From the NCBI GenBank assembly GCA_002449555.1, contig DJXA01000084.1, forward strand, positions 1 through 34,516: DNA of 34,516 bases. The letters run 5' to 3'. This stretch comes from Atopobiaceae bacterium UBA7016 (GTDB lineage: Bacteria; Actinomycetota; Coriobacteriia; Coriobacteriales; Atopobiaceae). The notes below the pieces were generated by a model. It saw only the letters and a list, made by a program, of their open reading frames with translations. It made no database searches and was not told the DNA's origin. A program made the position numbers and the translations under genes. Position 1 is the stretch's first letter; each line of letters starts with the position of its first letter. Below, piece after piece: positions 1 to 8,191 of the stretch.

Positions 1-9
1 AGCATTTCG

Positions 10-1215
10 TCAACCGTCAGTCTCTACGTTTTCCCACAAGTCCCAAAACGTCGAGTTCTTACGTGCCGCGTCAAGCTGCTCGTCAGTCAAAATGGCGTCC
101 CACCAACCGCGAACAACGCCCGAATCGTTTCCCAGCCAATAGGAAACGCCCAGGTTAACGCGGCCCTGCTCGTCCACGAAGAACGTGGGAACCACCCGAT
201 ACGCATAGTCGCCGCGGCCCATGAGCGCGTCAATCCACGCCTGACGGCCAATGACAGAAACCGAGAAGCACTCGTCCTCCGTCACCCATCCGTCGCCATT
301 CGCGTCGGTTCCGGCGTTGGCCACGAGCGTGTCCACGAAATGCGAAGCGATGGTCTCGTCCATCCTCAACACGTCGTCAAAGGCGTACACCTCGCCGGTC
401 TTCAAGTTGGCATTCACGCAACGAAGCCGCAGGTACTCGCCCATAAACGACCCGATGCAGAACGAGTCGGAAAACGACACGCTGATGAAGTCGTCGCTGT
501 TGTACGTAACGGCCCAAGTCACGTCATTCGAGAGCAGCGCGTCGGCATCTTCGGGAACGCCCAACGTCGAGATCTCGACCGAGGTCTTCACGCGCTCGAT
601 CGCGTCCTCACCAGGGTGCTCCCAGTACTCGTTCACAAACGAGAGCGCCGTGTCGCGAAGGGCCTCGTTGACCTCGTCAAAGTGCTGGCCACTCCCCTCC
701 AGCTGCGGATACGTCACGTCAAAGTCGATGGCAACATGCATGGCATAGTCGGCTGAGCTCTTAATGCCGCTCTCGGCCACGCGCTCCTCGCGCACGCGAT
801 ACGACACGGCATCATTCCAGCCGTTATGCAGCTCGCCGTCGTCATCAGACACGGCAGGCTCGGACATCTCGGTAGATTCGCCGGACTCAGACTCAGAATA
901 CTCAGAGCCGTCCCCCTCCGACCATTCGCCCTCTTCGTTCCACTCAGAGCCTTCCGCATCAGCCTCACCCTCCGCCTCGGGCTCGGGGTTGCGCTCGGCC
1001 CAAAGCTCAACGGGATCCGGCACCACGCTCAAGGGATAGCTACTGGGCGGGTCCATGGTCGAACGCTCCTGCGCACCAACGCCGCCCACGTCAGACGGCA
1101 GGCCCCTCACCGAGGTGGCAAGCGCGAAGGCGATGCCTGCGATGACCAGGGCCGTGACAAAGACGGCAGAGGTCAGCCCCATAACCGCACCCTTGCCGCT
1201 CATACCCTTAGCCAT
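10..1215 (-). CDS. Membrane-anchored protein with DUF3298/RsiV-like domain
   Basis: The 401-residue protein has an uncleaved-looking hydrophobic segment at about residues 12-33. A very acidic, Ser/Glu/Gly-rich linker follows (about 70-130), then a folded domain to the C-terminus. The domain begins with a DFDVTYPQLEG strand, a FNEAL-like helix (FDEVNEALRD) and a later 'NLKTGEVYAFDDVL' segment, the arrangement seen in DUF4163/DUF3298 (PdaC/RsiV-like) domains. It is therefore probably an anchored envelope protein with its C-terminal domain outside. The function is unknown; some relatives are anti-sigma factors, but no sigma factor lies nearby. The ATG at 1215 has a GAGGAGG ribosome site just upstream. 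It is the last gene of a three-gene operon with the genes at 1236-2120 and 2124-2744. Confidence 0.72.
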   Translation of the reverse strand: MAKGMSGKGAVMGLTSAVFVTALVIAGIAFALATSVRGLPSDVGGVGAQERSTMDPPSSYPLSVVPDPVELWAERNPEPEAEGEADAEGSEWNEEGEWSEGDGSEYSESESGESTEMSEPAVSDDDGELHNGWNDAVSYRVREERVAESGIKSSADYAMHVAIDFDVTYPQLEGSGQHFDEVNEALRDTALSFVNEYWEHPGEDAIERVKTSVEISTLGVPEDADALLSNDVTWAVTYNSDDFISVSFSDSFCIGSFMGEYLRLRCVNANLKTGEVYAFDDVLRMDETIASHFVDTLVANAGTDANGDGWVTEDECFSVSVIGRQAWIDALMGRGDYAYRVVPTFFVDEQGRVNLGVSYWLGNDSGVVRGWWDAILTDEQLDAARKNSTFWDLWENVETDG

Positions 1216-1235
1216 GGCGCCTCCTCACGCGAACC

Positions 1236-2120
1236 CTAGATGGCAAGCGTCGAGATCTCGATTGATGCGTTACCCAGCAGTTTGTTGACGTAGTCGGTCC
1301 ACTGCGCCGAGTACTCGGAGAGCGCAGCCACGTGACGCTGGTACGCCACGTAATACGCCTGCCGCGCAGCCTCGTACGTGGCGCCGGTAGCGGTGATCTC
1401 GTAATCAGCCAGGGCGCTCGCGAAGGGGCCGTCGGTCGACACCCAGGTACCAGCCTCGCTGTCCCACTCATCGCCGGCGAGTGCGAGGATGTACGAAGCG
1501 TACTCCTCGGTCATCGTCACTTCTTCGCCCTCGCCCGGCTCTGCCGGAGCCTCGGGTGCCTCGCCCGCATCGGCCTGAAGCGCCTGGTCACGCAGCTGTG
1601 ACATAAGGGCAGCCTCGCGCAGCAGCACGGCGGCGGCGTCGGACTCCATGCCGTAGGCTGTCGCGATGGTGGAAAGGTCGGTGGTGCCAAACGTGGCAAG
1701 CGCATAGGCGTCTACCTCGGCATCGTCTGCCGTGATGCCCAGACGCTCTGCCTCTGCCGCAATCACCTGGCTGCGCGCCGCAGCCAGCACGCTATCGGCC
1801 GAAGGCACCCGATACGACCCATCGGCGTTTTGCACCGCCGAAAGCGAGCCGTTCTCAAGGATGGCATCCCGATAGGTGATCTCATGACGCTTTCCGTCAA
1901 TCACGTAGGTGGCAACCGCTTTGTCAAGGTCGCCCTCGCTCAGCGAGTACACGCCTGACGACAGAATGCTGCCGCCTCCGCTTCCCAGACGGCTCAGCAC
2001 CGTGCATCCAAAGGCGGAGCCCGCCAGCAGCGCGACGAGCACAAACGCGATGAGGGTAGCAACGCTTACGCCGCTCCTCCTCGGAGCGGCGTCTCTGCTG
2101 GTCGGACGTGCAGAGGCCAT
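1236..2120 (-). CDS. Membrane-anchored SurA N-terminal-like protein
   Basis: The protein has 294 residues. Residues 1-18 are basic, a hydrophobic segment spans about 20-39, and the rest is predicted to be outside the membrane. The middle part (about 60-175) reads like the helical chaperone half of SurA/PrsA-type peptidyl-prolyl isomerases: it contains 'DKAVATYVIDGKRHEITY', helix-rich Ala repeats and a 'RSQVIAAEAERLGI' helix. No parvulin catalytic domain follows. An Ala/Pro/Glu linker (about 178-202) instead leads to a helical tail of about 90 residues. A role in folding or anchoring exported proteins is an inference. The gene starts 3 bases after the upstream HEAT-repeat gene and ends 20 bases before the next gene, so the three are probably co-transcribed. 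The Cys at residue 39 lacks a good lipobox, so I do not call it a lipoprotein. Confidence 0.65.
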   Translation of the reverse strand: MASARPTSRDAAPRRSGVSVATLIAFVLVALLAGSAFGCTVLSRLGSGGGSILSSGVYSLSEGDLDKAVATYVIDGKRHEITYRDAILENGSLSAVQNADGSYRVPSADSVLAAARSQVIAAEAERLGITADDAEVDAYALATFGTTDLSTIATAYGMESDAAAVLLREAALMSQLRDQALQADAGEAPEAPAEPGEGEEVTMTEEYASYILALAGDEWDSEAGTWVSTDGPFASALADYEITATGATYEAARQAYYVAYQRHVAALSEYSAQWTDYVNKLLGNASIEISTLAI

Positions 2121-2123
2121 AGG

Positions 2124-2744
2124 CTACGCGCCCTTGATGCTAGAGACGATCTCTGACGACATGATGCGCACGTAGCCACGACCGTTGTCGGCATCGAAGC
2201 CAATGCGGGTAAGCAGGGCATCACGCGTCGCCTCAGAGATGTTCCCCTTCGCGAACTCGGAAAGCGCGGCCAGCATGTCGCGGTACTCCGGGTCTCCGTG
2301 ATAGCACTGGATGGCCTCGTCGAGGATGCCCCACACCTTGTCGGAGCGCTCGGGCGAGCTTGCGCCCAGGCGGATGAGGAACCTGAACGCCGCAAGGCGC
2401 ACGATGGCGGAGTCTTCGTCAAAGAGGGACGCCTCGGCGCCATCGAAGGCTTCCTCGACCTGGTCGGCATCAACCAATGCCAGCTCAGAGAGGGTGGTGA
2501 GCACCTCCCAGCGCGTCTGGGCCTCAGGACGGTACAGCGCGTCGATCAGCTCGTCAACGTAGGGACGCACAAGGCTGACATCCTCGGCCGCAACCAGGGC
2601 GATGGTGTGCGAGGCCTCTTGCCTACGCCTGCGATTTGCACCGGCCAGCGCCTCCACGAGCGCCGCCATGACCTCGGGGGTAACCGAGTTACGCGCGCTC
2701 TCTTCTTCCTGGCCAACCGGAGAAGCAACGTTGTCTGTCGCCAT
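2124..2744 (-). CDS. HEAT-repeat protein
   Basis: The protein has 206 residues when started at the ATG at 2744, which has a GGAAGAGG site six bases upstream. A longer reading frame to 2780 has no such site. It is wholly alpha-helical in character, with repeated helix pairs such as 'RRRQEASHTIALVAAEDVS', 'TRWEVLTTLSELALVD' and 'AIVRLAAFRFLIRLG'. These match the spacing of HEAT/ARM-type repeats, so a protein-binding scaffold is likely. There is no signal peptide, membrane segment or catalytic motif. It is the first gene of the operon with two anchored envelope proteins downstream (gap of 3 bases to the next gene). Coupling to envelope proteins is context only; the true partner is unknown. Confidence 0.68.
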   Translation of the reverse strand: MATDNVASPVGQEEESARNSVTPEVMAALVEALAGANRRRRQEASHTIALVAAEDVSLVRPYVDELIDALYRPEAQTRWEVLTTLSELALVDADQVEEAFDGAEASLFDEDSAIVRLAAFRFLIRLGASSPERSDKVWGILDEAIQCYHGDPEYRDMLAALSEFAKGNISEATRDALLTRIGFDADNGRGYVRIMSSEIVSSIKGA

Positions 2745-2810
2745 GAAAACCTCTTCCAACGAAGTGCCTCGCCGCAACAAACAATGCGGCGTAAGCTTAT
2801 ATTGTACTCG

Positions 2811-3587
2811 CTATTCGCGGAACCCGTCCACCATTGCCGTGCCGCTGCGGGCATCTTGATGAATGTCAATGAGCCCCAGCTTGCTTGCCTCGCGCAGAAG
2901 CGCCGTGAACGAACGGTAGCCGTACGTGGTCTCGGAGAACTGTGGGCGCTTGCGCTTCATGGTGTCCTTCAGGCGCGACGCCAGCACCGGGCCGTCGTCG
3001 TCGCGCTGCACCGCCACGAGCGACTCAAAGAGCAGCTGGTAGCACTCGTGCTTCTCCTTGGGCACCACGTTCTCGAAGCTGGGGATACCGCTGCTGTTGA
3101 CGATGTCCTCGTAGAAGAGAAACTCATCGCAGTTCTCGGCCAGAAGCGAGCTGGTGGCCTCGCGCATGCCCACGCCGATGACCGTCTTTCCAAACTCCTT
3201 GAGCTTTGCCACGAGCGGCGAGAAGTCGGAGTCACCGGAGAGGATGGCGAAGGTGTCGATGTGGTCGCGCGTGAGGCACATCTCGACCGCATCCACCGCA
3301 AGGCGGATGTCGGCGGAGTTCTTGCCCGTGAACGCACGATCGGGGATCTCGATGAGCTCGACGCCGAGCTCATGCAGCGGGGTGATGGCGTCGGCAAAGC
3401 GCTGCCAGTCGCAGTAGGCGCGCTTGGAGACGATGCGCCCCTTGTCAACGAGACGCTCGAGGATGCACTTCATGTCGGGCATCGGCCCAACCTCTTGATG
3501 GCCGTTGCGCTTGCGACGTCCCGTGCCAAGCGCAAGGTTCTCGTAGTCGATGAGAACCGCCATCGAGCTTTGGACAACTTGATCCAT
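2811..3587 (-). CDS. NYN (PIN-like) domain protein with C-terminal LOTUS/OST-HTH domain
   Basis: The protein has 258 residues. Residues 8-165 form a NYN domain of the PIN-like ribonuclease fold. Acidic residues occur at the expected metal-binding places: D14 in 'VLIDYEN', D93 in 'NSADIRLAVDA', and D119/D121 in 'SGDSDFSPLV'. Residues about 182-250 ('YQLLFESL...TYGYRSFTALLREASKLGLI') fit a LOTUS/OST-HTH RNA-binding domain. The LabA/YacP-type NYN plus LOTUS arrangement is known in bacteria and is expected to act on RNA, but substrates are mostly unknown. The start at 3587 has AAGGAA about 12 bases upstream, a rather long spacing. The gene lies between the HEAT-repeat gene (gap 66) and the dehydrogenase gene (gap 57) and may be transcribed on its own. 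Confidence 0.85.
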   Translation of the reverse strand: MDQVVQSSMAVLIDYENLALGTGRRKRNGHQEVGPMPDMKCILERLVDKGRIVSKRAYCDWQRFADAITPLHELGVELIEIPDRAFTGKNSADIRLAVDAVEMCLTRDHIDTFAILSGDSDFSPLVAKLKEFGKTVIGVGMREATSSLLAENCDEFLFYEDIVNSSGIPSFENVVPKEKHECYQLLFESLVAVQRDDDGPVLASRLKDTMKRKRPQFSETTYGYRSFTALLREASKLGLIDIHQDARSGTAMVDGFRE

Positions 3588-3644
3588 AGACAGGTTAGTT
3601 CCTTTCTTGATGGCGACGCGAGATGTGGCCCCGCGTTGCCGTGC

Positions 3645-4613
3645 TTAGTGATGATGGTGATGGTGGTGATGCTCGTGAGGGTCGGGCTCGGCCGGAGGCA
3701 GGATCGACCAGTCGAGGCCCGCGGCAGCGGCCGCCTCCTCGTCCTCATACAGCAGCGCGATGGCCTGCGTACCCATGCGCGCACCGCCTACCTGGGCCAA
3801 CGTGTCGTAGAGCATAAAGCCCGTCTCGGCACCGGGAAGCGTCACTTCAAGCTCCTCGGCCTCAGCAAGCGCCAGGCCCAGATCCTTGCGCAGGTGCTCC
3901 ACCAAGAAGCCGGGGCGGTAGTCGCCCTCGACAGCGCGCGGAGCAAGCCGCTGAAGCGCCACCGAGCCGCCCATGCCGCCGGCAAGCATCTCGAGCATGC
4001 GCTCCTCGTCAATGCCGCTCTGGCGTGCGAGCGCCAGCGCGTCGGCCCAGCCCACCATGCATGAGGCGAGCGACACCTGGTTGCAGAGCTTTGCCAGCTG
4101 GCCGGCACCGGCACGGTCGAAATAGAAGATCTTTCCCGAGAAGGACTCGAGCACGGGCAGCACCGGCGCCGCGGTGCGCTCGTCCGCGCCCACGATAAGC
4201 GTGAGAGTACCGTTGACGGCGCCCTCCTCACCGCCGGTGACGGGGCAGTCGAAGGCATGCTTGTCCATGACCTCGGCCGCATCGTGCAGCTCGCGCGCAA
4301 GCTGCGGCGAGCTCGTGGTGAGGTCGATGAGGTAGGAGCCCTTGGGCGCTGCCTCAAGGATGCCGTTGGACCCCAGGTAGACGTCCTCGACGTCGGTAGG
4401 ATATCCCACCATGGTGAAGACCACGTCCGCCGTCTTGGCTGCCTCTGCCGGCGTGTCCGCCCACGTGGCCCCACGCGCAAGGAGCGGCTCGGCCTTGGCG
4501 CGCGTGCGGTTGTACACCGTCAGCTTGAAGCCTGCGTCCAGAATGTGCCCCGCGATAGGCGCACCCATGATGCCGGTACCAATAAACGCGACGTTCTTGA
4601 CCGTGTGGGCCAT
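3645..4613 (-). CDS. 3-hydroxyisobutyrate dehydrogenase-family NAD(P) oxidoreductase with natural poly-His tail
   Basis: The protein has 322 residues from the ATG at 4613, which has AGAGGGGAG upstream; a longer frame to 4700 crosses a hairpin and is rejected. The N-terminal Rossmann fold has 'FIGTGIMGAPIA'. The substrate loop is 'DCPVTGGEEGA' (family DxPVSGG), and the catalytic lysine lies in 'GAGQLAKLCNQV' (family GxGxxxKxxxN). This identifies the beta-hydroxyacid dehydrogenase family (3-hydroxyisobutyrate dehydrogenase or tartronate semialdehyde reductase); the exact substrate cannot be read. The C-terminus is odd: after 'PPAEPDPHE' there are eight consecutive histidines before the stop, encoded by a mix of CAT and CAC codons. 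That could bind nickel or zinc. Confidence 0.9.
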   Translation of the reverse strand: MAHTVKNVAFIGTGIMGAPIAGHILDAGFKLTVYNRTRAKAEPLLARGATWADTPAEAAKTADVVFTMVGYPTDVEDVYLGSNGILEAAPKGSYLIDLTTSSPQLARELHDAAEVMDKHAFDCPVTGGEEGAVNGTLTLIVGADERTAAPVLPVLESFSGKIFYFDRAGAGQLAKLCNQVSLASCMVGWADALALARQSGIDEERMLEMLAGGMGGSVALQRLAPRAVEGDYRPGFLVEHLRKDLGLALAEAEELEVTLPGAETGFMLYDTLAQVGGARMGTQAIALLYEDEEAAAAAGLDWSILPPAEPDPHEHHHHHHHH

Positions 4614-4647
4614 CGAAGCGCTCCCCTCTTTAGGTTTCTTTTCCGAT

Positions 4648-4663
4648 GGCGGACTGCTCCGCC
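4648..4663 (-). terminator. Short GC hairpin upstream of the dehydrogenase gene
   Basis: GGCGGA and TCCGCC form a perfect six-base stem around CTGC. It lies between the DegV gene and the dehydrogenase gene, just past the stronger hairpin at 4678-4706. It may be a second terminator or part of the dehydrogenase leader. Confidence 0.35.
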
Positions 4664-4677
4664 AGAATACGGCAAAT

Positions 4678-4706
4678 GCCACGTTGGGAACTATACCCAA
4701 CGTGGC
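4678..4706 (-). terminator. Terminator-like hairpin after DegV gene
   Basis: GCCACGTTGGG (4678-4688) and CCCAACGTGGC (4696-4706) form a perfect 11-base stem with a seven-base loop. It lies about 30 bases after the DegV stop on the minus strand and probably ends the hpf-degV transcript. There is no long T run, only ATTTG after the stem. Confidence 0.6.
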
Positions 4707-4736
4707 AACAGGTTACTCGATATTCATACGAAAGTG

Positions 4737-5768
4737 CTATTGCTCGAACGAGCGCACCTTTCGCGCGATACGGTCCGTGAGGGACATCTTCTCGCGACGG
4801 TCACCGCCCCAAAACGTGAAGCCCACCATGCCAGGGCCCACGTGCGTGCCCAGGATGGGCGAGATGGAGCTTCTGATGATGGTGACGCCTGCGAGGCCCT
4901 TTTCCTTGCGCACCTGCGCCTCGAGCCAGTCGGCGTCCTTCTCGGCGTCGGACGAAACGATGGCCAGCGGAAGCGTCGTGTCCTGGCAGTAGTTGTCGCG
5001 GAAGTCCTGCAGAATCGCACGCAGGGCCTTGCGACGGCCGCGATGAATGCCGCGCAGCGAGAGCGAGCCGTTGGTCTCGTAGGTGAGCTCGGGCTTGATG
5101 TCCAGCTTGGTTCCCACCTGCGCCGCCGCAGGCGGGATGCGTCCGCCGGCCGCCAGGGCGCCAAAGCCGTCGAGGATGAAGTAGCCATGCACGAAGTAGC
5201 GCGCGTCACAGGCCCACTCGTACACCTCTTTGGCAGAAAGCCCCAAGCCTGCCTGGCGCATGCACTCAAGGGCGAGCAGCTCTACCGAGGCCGAGTCGCA
5301 GCACGGGTCGAGCACGTACAGCTCGAAGTCAGGATACTTCTCGCGCACCATCTCAGCCGCCTGCTCGGCGTTGTAGATGGTGGACGAAAGGCCGGCAGAA
5401 AGCGCCAGGTAGATGGTGGGAACCCCCTCCTTTGCCGCGCGCTCGAACACCTCGAGATAGCGTCCCGGCGTGATGGCCGCCGTGGTGTAGTGCAGCGTCG
5501 GATCCTGACGAAACGCCTCGTAGAAGTCATGCGGCGTCTGGGACTCCCACAGGTCGTCCAGGCGCTCGCCCTCGGGCGTCACATAGGAGATGGGGATGTA
5601 CTCAAGGCCGAGGCGCTTGAGCACCGACGGCGCGAAGTCAGAGCTGGAGTCAACGATGACCTTGCATGACCTGCGCTGGTGGGACTTCTGAATGCACCGA
5701 TCGATTTCCTCGTCGGTCTTAGGTGCAGAAAGCGGCGTGTCCGCCGAGGCCGAAGCCTCAGCGGACAC
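4737..5768 (-). CDS. DegV family fatty-acid-binding protein
   Basis: DegV proteins bind fatty acids; in Firmicutes relatives (FakB) they present the fatty acid to the kinase FakA. The domain begins with 'CKVIVDSSSDFAPS', followed by 'ISYVTPEGERLDD', 'TTAAITPGRYLEVFE' and 'TIYLALSAGLSSTIYNAEQAAE', then 'GFGALAAGGRIPPAAA' and an RRKAL segment. No FakA-like kinase is in the window. The start is uncertain. The GTG at 5768 has AGGTGA seven bases upstream and begins 28 bases after the hpf stop. A TTG at 5804, also with GAGGA, would overlap the end of hpf by 8 bases. The frame is open to 5921 inside hpf, but that upstream part is a shadow. Operon with hpf is likely. Confidence 0.88.
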   Translation of the reverse strand: MSAEASASADTPLSAPKTDEEIDRCIQKSHQRRSCKVIVDSSSDFAPSVLKRLGLEYIPISYVTPEGERLDDLWESQTPHDFYEAFRQDPTLHYTTAAITPGRYLEVFERAAKEGVPTIYLALSAGLSSTIYNAEQAAEMVREKYPDFELYVLDPCCDSASVELLALECMRQAGLGLSAKEVYEWACDARYFVHGYFILDGFGALAAGGRIPPAAAQVGTKLDIKPELTYETNGSLSLRGIHRGRRKALRAILQDFRDNYCQDTTLPLAIVSSDAEKDADWLEAQVRKEKGLAGVTIIRSSISPILGTHVGPGMVGFTFWGGDRREKMSLTDRIARKVRSFEQ

Positions 5769-5796
5769 GCGCTCGTCACCTATTTCGAAGTGATCG

Positions 5797-6381
5797 TTAG
5801 GCAATGCCGTCCTCACTCTCGATCTTGGGCTTAATGATGCCGTAACCGCCGTTACGACGACGATAGATGACGTTGATGAGGCCAGTGGTGGCGTTCTCAA
5901 ATACATAGAAACCATGGCCAATGAGGTCGGTCTGGATGAGGGCCTCTTCCTCGGTCATCGGGGTCAGGTCGATGTACTTCTCGCGGACCAGCTGCTCGTC
6001 CTCGGGCACTTCCTCGATGAGGTCGGCAAGGTCGGACACGGACATCTCGGTGACCGGACGCGGAGCGCGGGTGCGGCGGTCGAGCACCTTGGTCTTGTAC
6101 TTGCGAATCTGGCGGGTGACCTTGCTGGCAGCCTCGTCGATAGCGGCGTCCAGGTCCTCAGCGGAAGACGTCACGCGCACGACGCGGTCACGCACATATA
6201 CCGTGACCTCGCAGGTCCTACGGTCGGGATTGGAGGGATTCTTGTCTACGCGCAGCACCACGTCAGCCGACATGGGCTGAATGTCAAATACCTTGAGGGC
6301 ACCGCCGATCTTTTCCTCCACACGCTCGCGCATAGAGTCGGTAACGCTGAGCTTGCGCCCCGAAATCTTGATGTCGGCCAT
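5797..6381 (-). CDS. hpf: Ribosome hibernation promoting factor, long form
   Basis: The protein has 194 residues from the ATG at 6381, preceded by GAGGAGG at good distance; the extra N-terminal 37 codons to 6492 are not supported. The N-terminal domain (about 1-105) is the RaiA/YfiA ribosome-binding fold, with 'ADIKISGRKLSVTDSMRERV', 'ADVVLRVDKN' and a basic helix 'ASKVTRQIRKYKTKV'. A linker follows, then the C-terminal dimerisation domain (about 138-190) with 'REKYIDLTPMTEEEA', 'GHGFYVFENATTG' and 'INVIYRRRNGGYGIIKP'. The long form dimerises 70S ribosomes into inactive 100S particles. On the minus strand a TATAAA (6443-6448) about 60 bases upstream may be a -10 box, without a convincing -35. 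A putative raiA-type RNA lies 1.5 kb upstream, beyond the solute-binding gene. Confidence 0.95.
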   Translation of the reverse strand: MADIKISGRKLSVTDSMRERVEEKIGGALKVFDIQPMSADVVLRVDKNPSNPDRRTCEVTVYVRDRVVRVTSSAEDLDAAIDEAASKVTRQIRKYKTKVLDRRTRAPRPVTEMSVSDLADLIEEVPEDEQLVREKYIDLTPMTEEEALIQTDLIGHGFYVFENATTGLINVIYRRRNGGYGIIKPKIESEDGIA

Positions 6382-6577
6382 CCTTGCCTCCTCACTCGTG
6401 GTGGATACAAATGCAGGCCACCTGTGTGCCTGCGTTGTCTCCTTTATACCCCTTGCGAGGTTTAAAAATGCGACCATCTGACAGTCGTTCAACGGAAGGA
6501 AGACTGGGTAGGCAAACGGTAAGGACGCACAACAGCGCTGTGATTCCCCATGGGGACAGGCCCGGGTGGGGGCTCGG

Positions 6578-7789
6578 TTACGCTACGACGTCGTCGGAGT
6601 ACGTCTCGGTGTCTTCGCTATAGGAGTAATCCTCGGTGTAGGAGTTGTCCTCGGTGTAGGAGTAGTCGGTATAGCTCTCGGCCTCGGCGCGGGCGTTGGC
6701 CTCGTCCACCATGCTCTGCGTGATGATGACCGCGTTGGAGCCGGCGTTAGAGCCGTCCTGAACCGTGCCCCACTCGTCCAGAGGAGGCGCGTCCTCGCGA
6801 ATGGGCACGTTGGCAATGACGTCTGTCTCGGTGAGCGTGGGCATGCCGTTAATCCAGGTAGAGCGGATGATGTCCATGGCCCCGCCGTCCGACACGGACG
6901 CGATTGCATCCTTAAGCGCAAGCTGCAGGTTTGCCTTGTCCACCGGAGCGGCAATGCCAACCATAGAAGGCGAGGTCAGAAGGCCGGCAAAGTCTGCGCC
7001 GTCATACGCCGCCGCAAGGTAGGCGCCGGGATAGGCGTCGCACAACACGTAGTCGACCTCGCCCGCCACCAAGGCCTCGAAGGACTCGTTGAGGTTGGTG
7101 TAGGGGCGCTGCTCCATAGAGATGGTGGTGCGGTTGAGGGCACCCTGAGAAACCGAGCCGTCCTGCAGTGCCACCGTCTTGCCCTGAAGCTCGTCGACGG
7201 TTGCGACGTGGGACGCTTCCTTGGAGAAGAACGCGACACCCGTCTCGTAGTAGCCGCCCACGATAGCAGCCGTCTTTGTGCGCGCGGGCGCGGCGTCGAG
7301 CACGATGTCGCAGACGCCCGTCGCCAACGGGTCGTCAATGTCAGTCACCTCAACGAAGCGCACCGCGAGACCCAGCTCGTCGGCCACGGCGGAAGCGAAG
7401 TCGACGTCGATGCCGTAGATGCTCCTGCCCGTACCCTCAACGATGAACGGCGCGGAAATCTGGTTGGTCTGCAGGCCAACCGTGAGGATACCCGCCTGGA
7501 CGAGATCGTCCGAAGTCAGCGTGGAGGTCTTTTCGCTTGCCTTAGCGGCGCGGGCTTCCTCGACCGAGGTGCTAACGCCTAGCGCGGCAAACGGATTGGG
7601 CAGAGACGACGGGTCAGGGAGGTCAAACGGGAGCTCCGGCAGCTGAGGGAGCTGGGGAAGCTCAAAGGGGAGGTTGGGCATGTCGAAGGGCAGGTTCGAG
7701 CATCCAGAGAGCACCAACGCGCACGAAAGCGCAAGTGCCGCTGCCAGGCTCTTTCGGTGGGTTGCCCCTTGCTGCCACCTTTTGGTCAT
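6578..7789 (-). CDS. Family 3 solute-binding lipoprotein with low-complexity linker and acidic Tyr-rich tail
   Basis: The protein has 403 residues. A signal peptide ends in the lipobox LSGC with the lipid-attached Cys at residue 30. Residues 31-70 are a Leu/Pro repeat (units such as LPFDMPN, LPFELPQ, LPQLPE, LPFDLPD), an extended stalk. Residues about 90-325 form a bacterial extracellular solute-binding domain of family 3, with 'GILTVGLQTNQISAPF', 'YGIDVDFASAVADELGL' and 'DIVLDAAPARTKT', the last a variant of the usual DIIxAGMxxTxER motif. The last 30 residues are an acidic Ser/Thr-Tyr-Glu-Asp repeat. No permease or ATPase gene is adjacent, so it may be an orphan receptor. The ATG at 7789 has GGAGGG upstream. 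The ligand cannot be read, but amino acids are usual for the family. Confidence 0.88.
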   Translation of the reverse strand: MTKRWQQGATHRKSLAAALALSCALVLSGCSNLPFDMPNLPFELPQLPQLPELPFDLPDPSSLPNPFAALGVSTSVEEARAAKASEKTSTLTSDDLVQAGILTVGLQTNQISAPFIVEGTGRSIYGIDVDFASAVADELGLAVRFVEVTDIDDPLATGVCDIVLDAAPARTKTAAIVGGYYETGVAFFSKEASHVATVDELQGKTVALQDGSVSQGALNRTTISMEQRPYTNLNESFEALVAGEVDYVLCDAYPGAYLAAAYDGADFAGLLTSPSMVGIAAPVDKANLQLALKDAIASVSDGGAMDIIRSTWINGMPTLTETDVIANVPIREDAPPLDEWGTVQDGSNAGSNAVIITQSMVDEANARAEAESYTDYSYTEDNSYTEDYSYSEDTETYSDDVVA

Positions 7790-7859
7790 GTTAGGTCCCT
7801 CCGTGCGTCGGCCTCATGGACCGTGTGTTTTCAAGCGCGTCTCTGCCCCAGCTGACCTG

Positions 7860-8095
7860 GTCTTTGACCCCACACTCGCGCACCGGGGTGTTTGCTCGGG
7901 CGCCGCGACGCCTTCACTACTGGCCCTCTCGCCCGCGAGGCCCCATGCCTCTCATCTTACGGGCGGTACGACTTACTTCTAGGACGAGCCATGATCGCCT
8001 GAGGCCGTAGCCCCATAGCTTACGTGGATCCCTTTGGCCTCGTCTGCCTTGGACTTGGGCTTGTGCCCGCAACCACAGACCTGGGTAGAGACTTA
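7860..8095 (-). ncRNA. Candidate raiA-type structured RNA
   Basis: The 460 bases between comFC and the solute-binding gene contain no credible gene but have consistent stems on the minus strand. A GTCTG/CAGAC stem (8042-8046 with 8076-8080) encloses a GGGC/GCCC hairpin (8057-8068). A GAGGCC/GGCCTC stem joins 8001-8006 to 8036-8041. A CGCCCG/CGGGCG stem (7930-7935 with 7960-7965) encloses a GAGGC/GCCTC hairpin (7937-7951). A TATACT (8099-8104) could be its -10 box, without a clear -35. From memory, the known raiA RNA motif occurs near raiA/hpf genes and near comFC in actinobacteria; both are here. The assignment rests on context and foldedness, since I cannot score the covariance model. The edges are approximate. 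Confidence 0.5.
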
Positions 8096-8191
8096 TCAAG
8101 TATAGCTTTGCGACGTGTCCGCTCGCCGACGATATAGCAGGCAAGCTGCACAAATCGCATCAAACCAAAAGACCTACACGGCAGCCCTGCT

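Noticed and set aside
2298..4064. A 588-codon open frame on the plus strand opposite the HEAT, NYN and dehydrogenase genes
   Set aside because: It crosses three well-supported minus-strand genes and their gaps. Its composition is the Arg/His/Val-rich pattern of a high-GC antisense shadow, and no family similarity is visible.
5769..5921. Long N-terminal extension of the DegV protein inside hpf
   Set aside because: It overlaps the conserved hpf C-terminal domain by up to 125 bases and has no DegV similarity. Starts at 5768 or 5804 have ribosome sites.
8060..8100. Purine riboswitch suggested by a GTCTCTACC word on the minus strand
   Set aside because: The required upstream TATAA junction and P2/L2 stem are not at the right spacing, and no purine gene follows.
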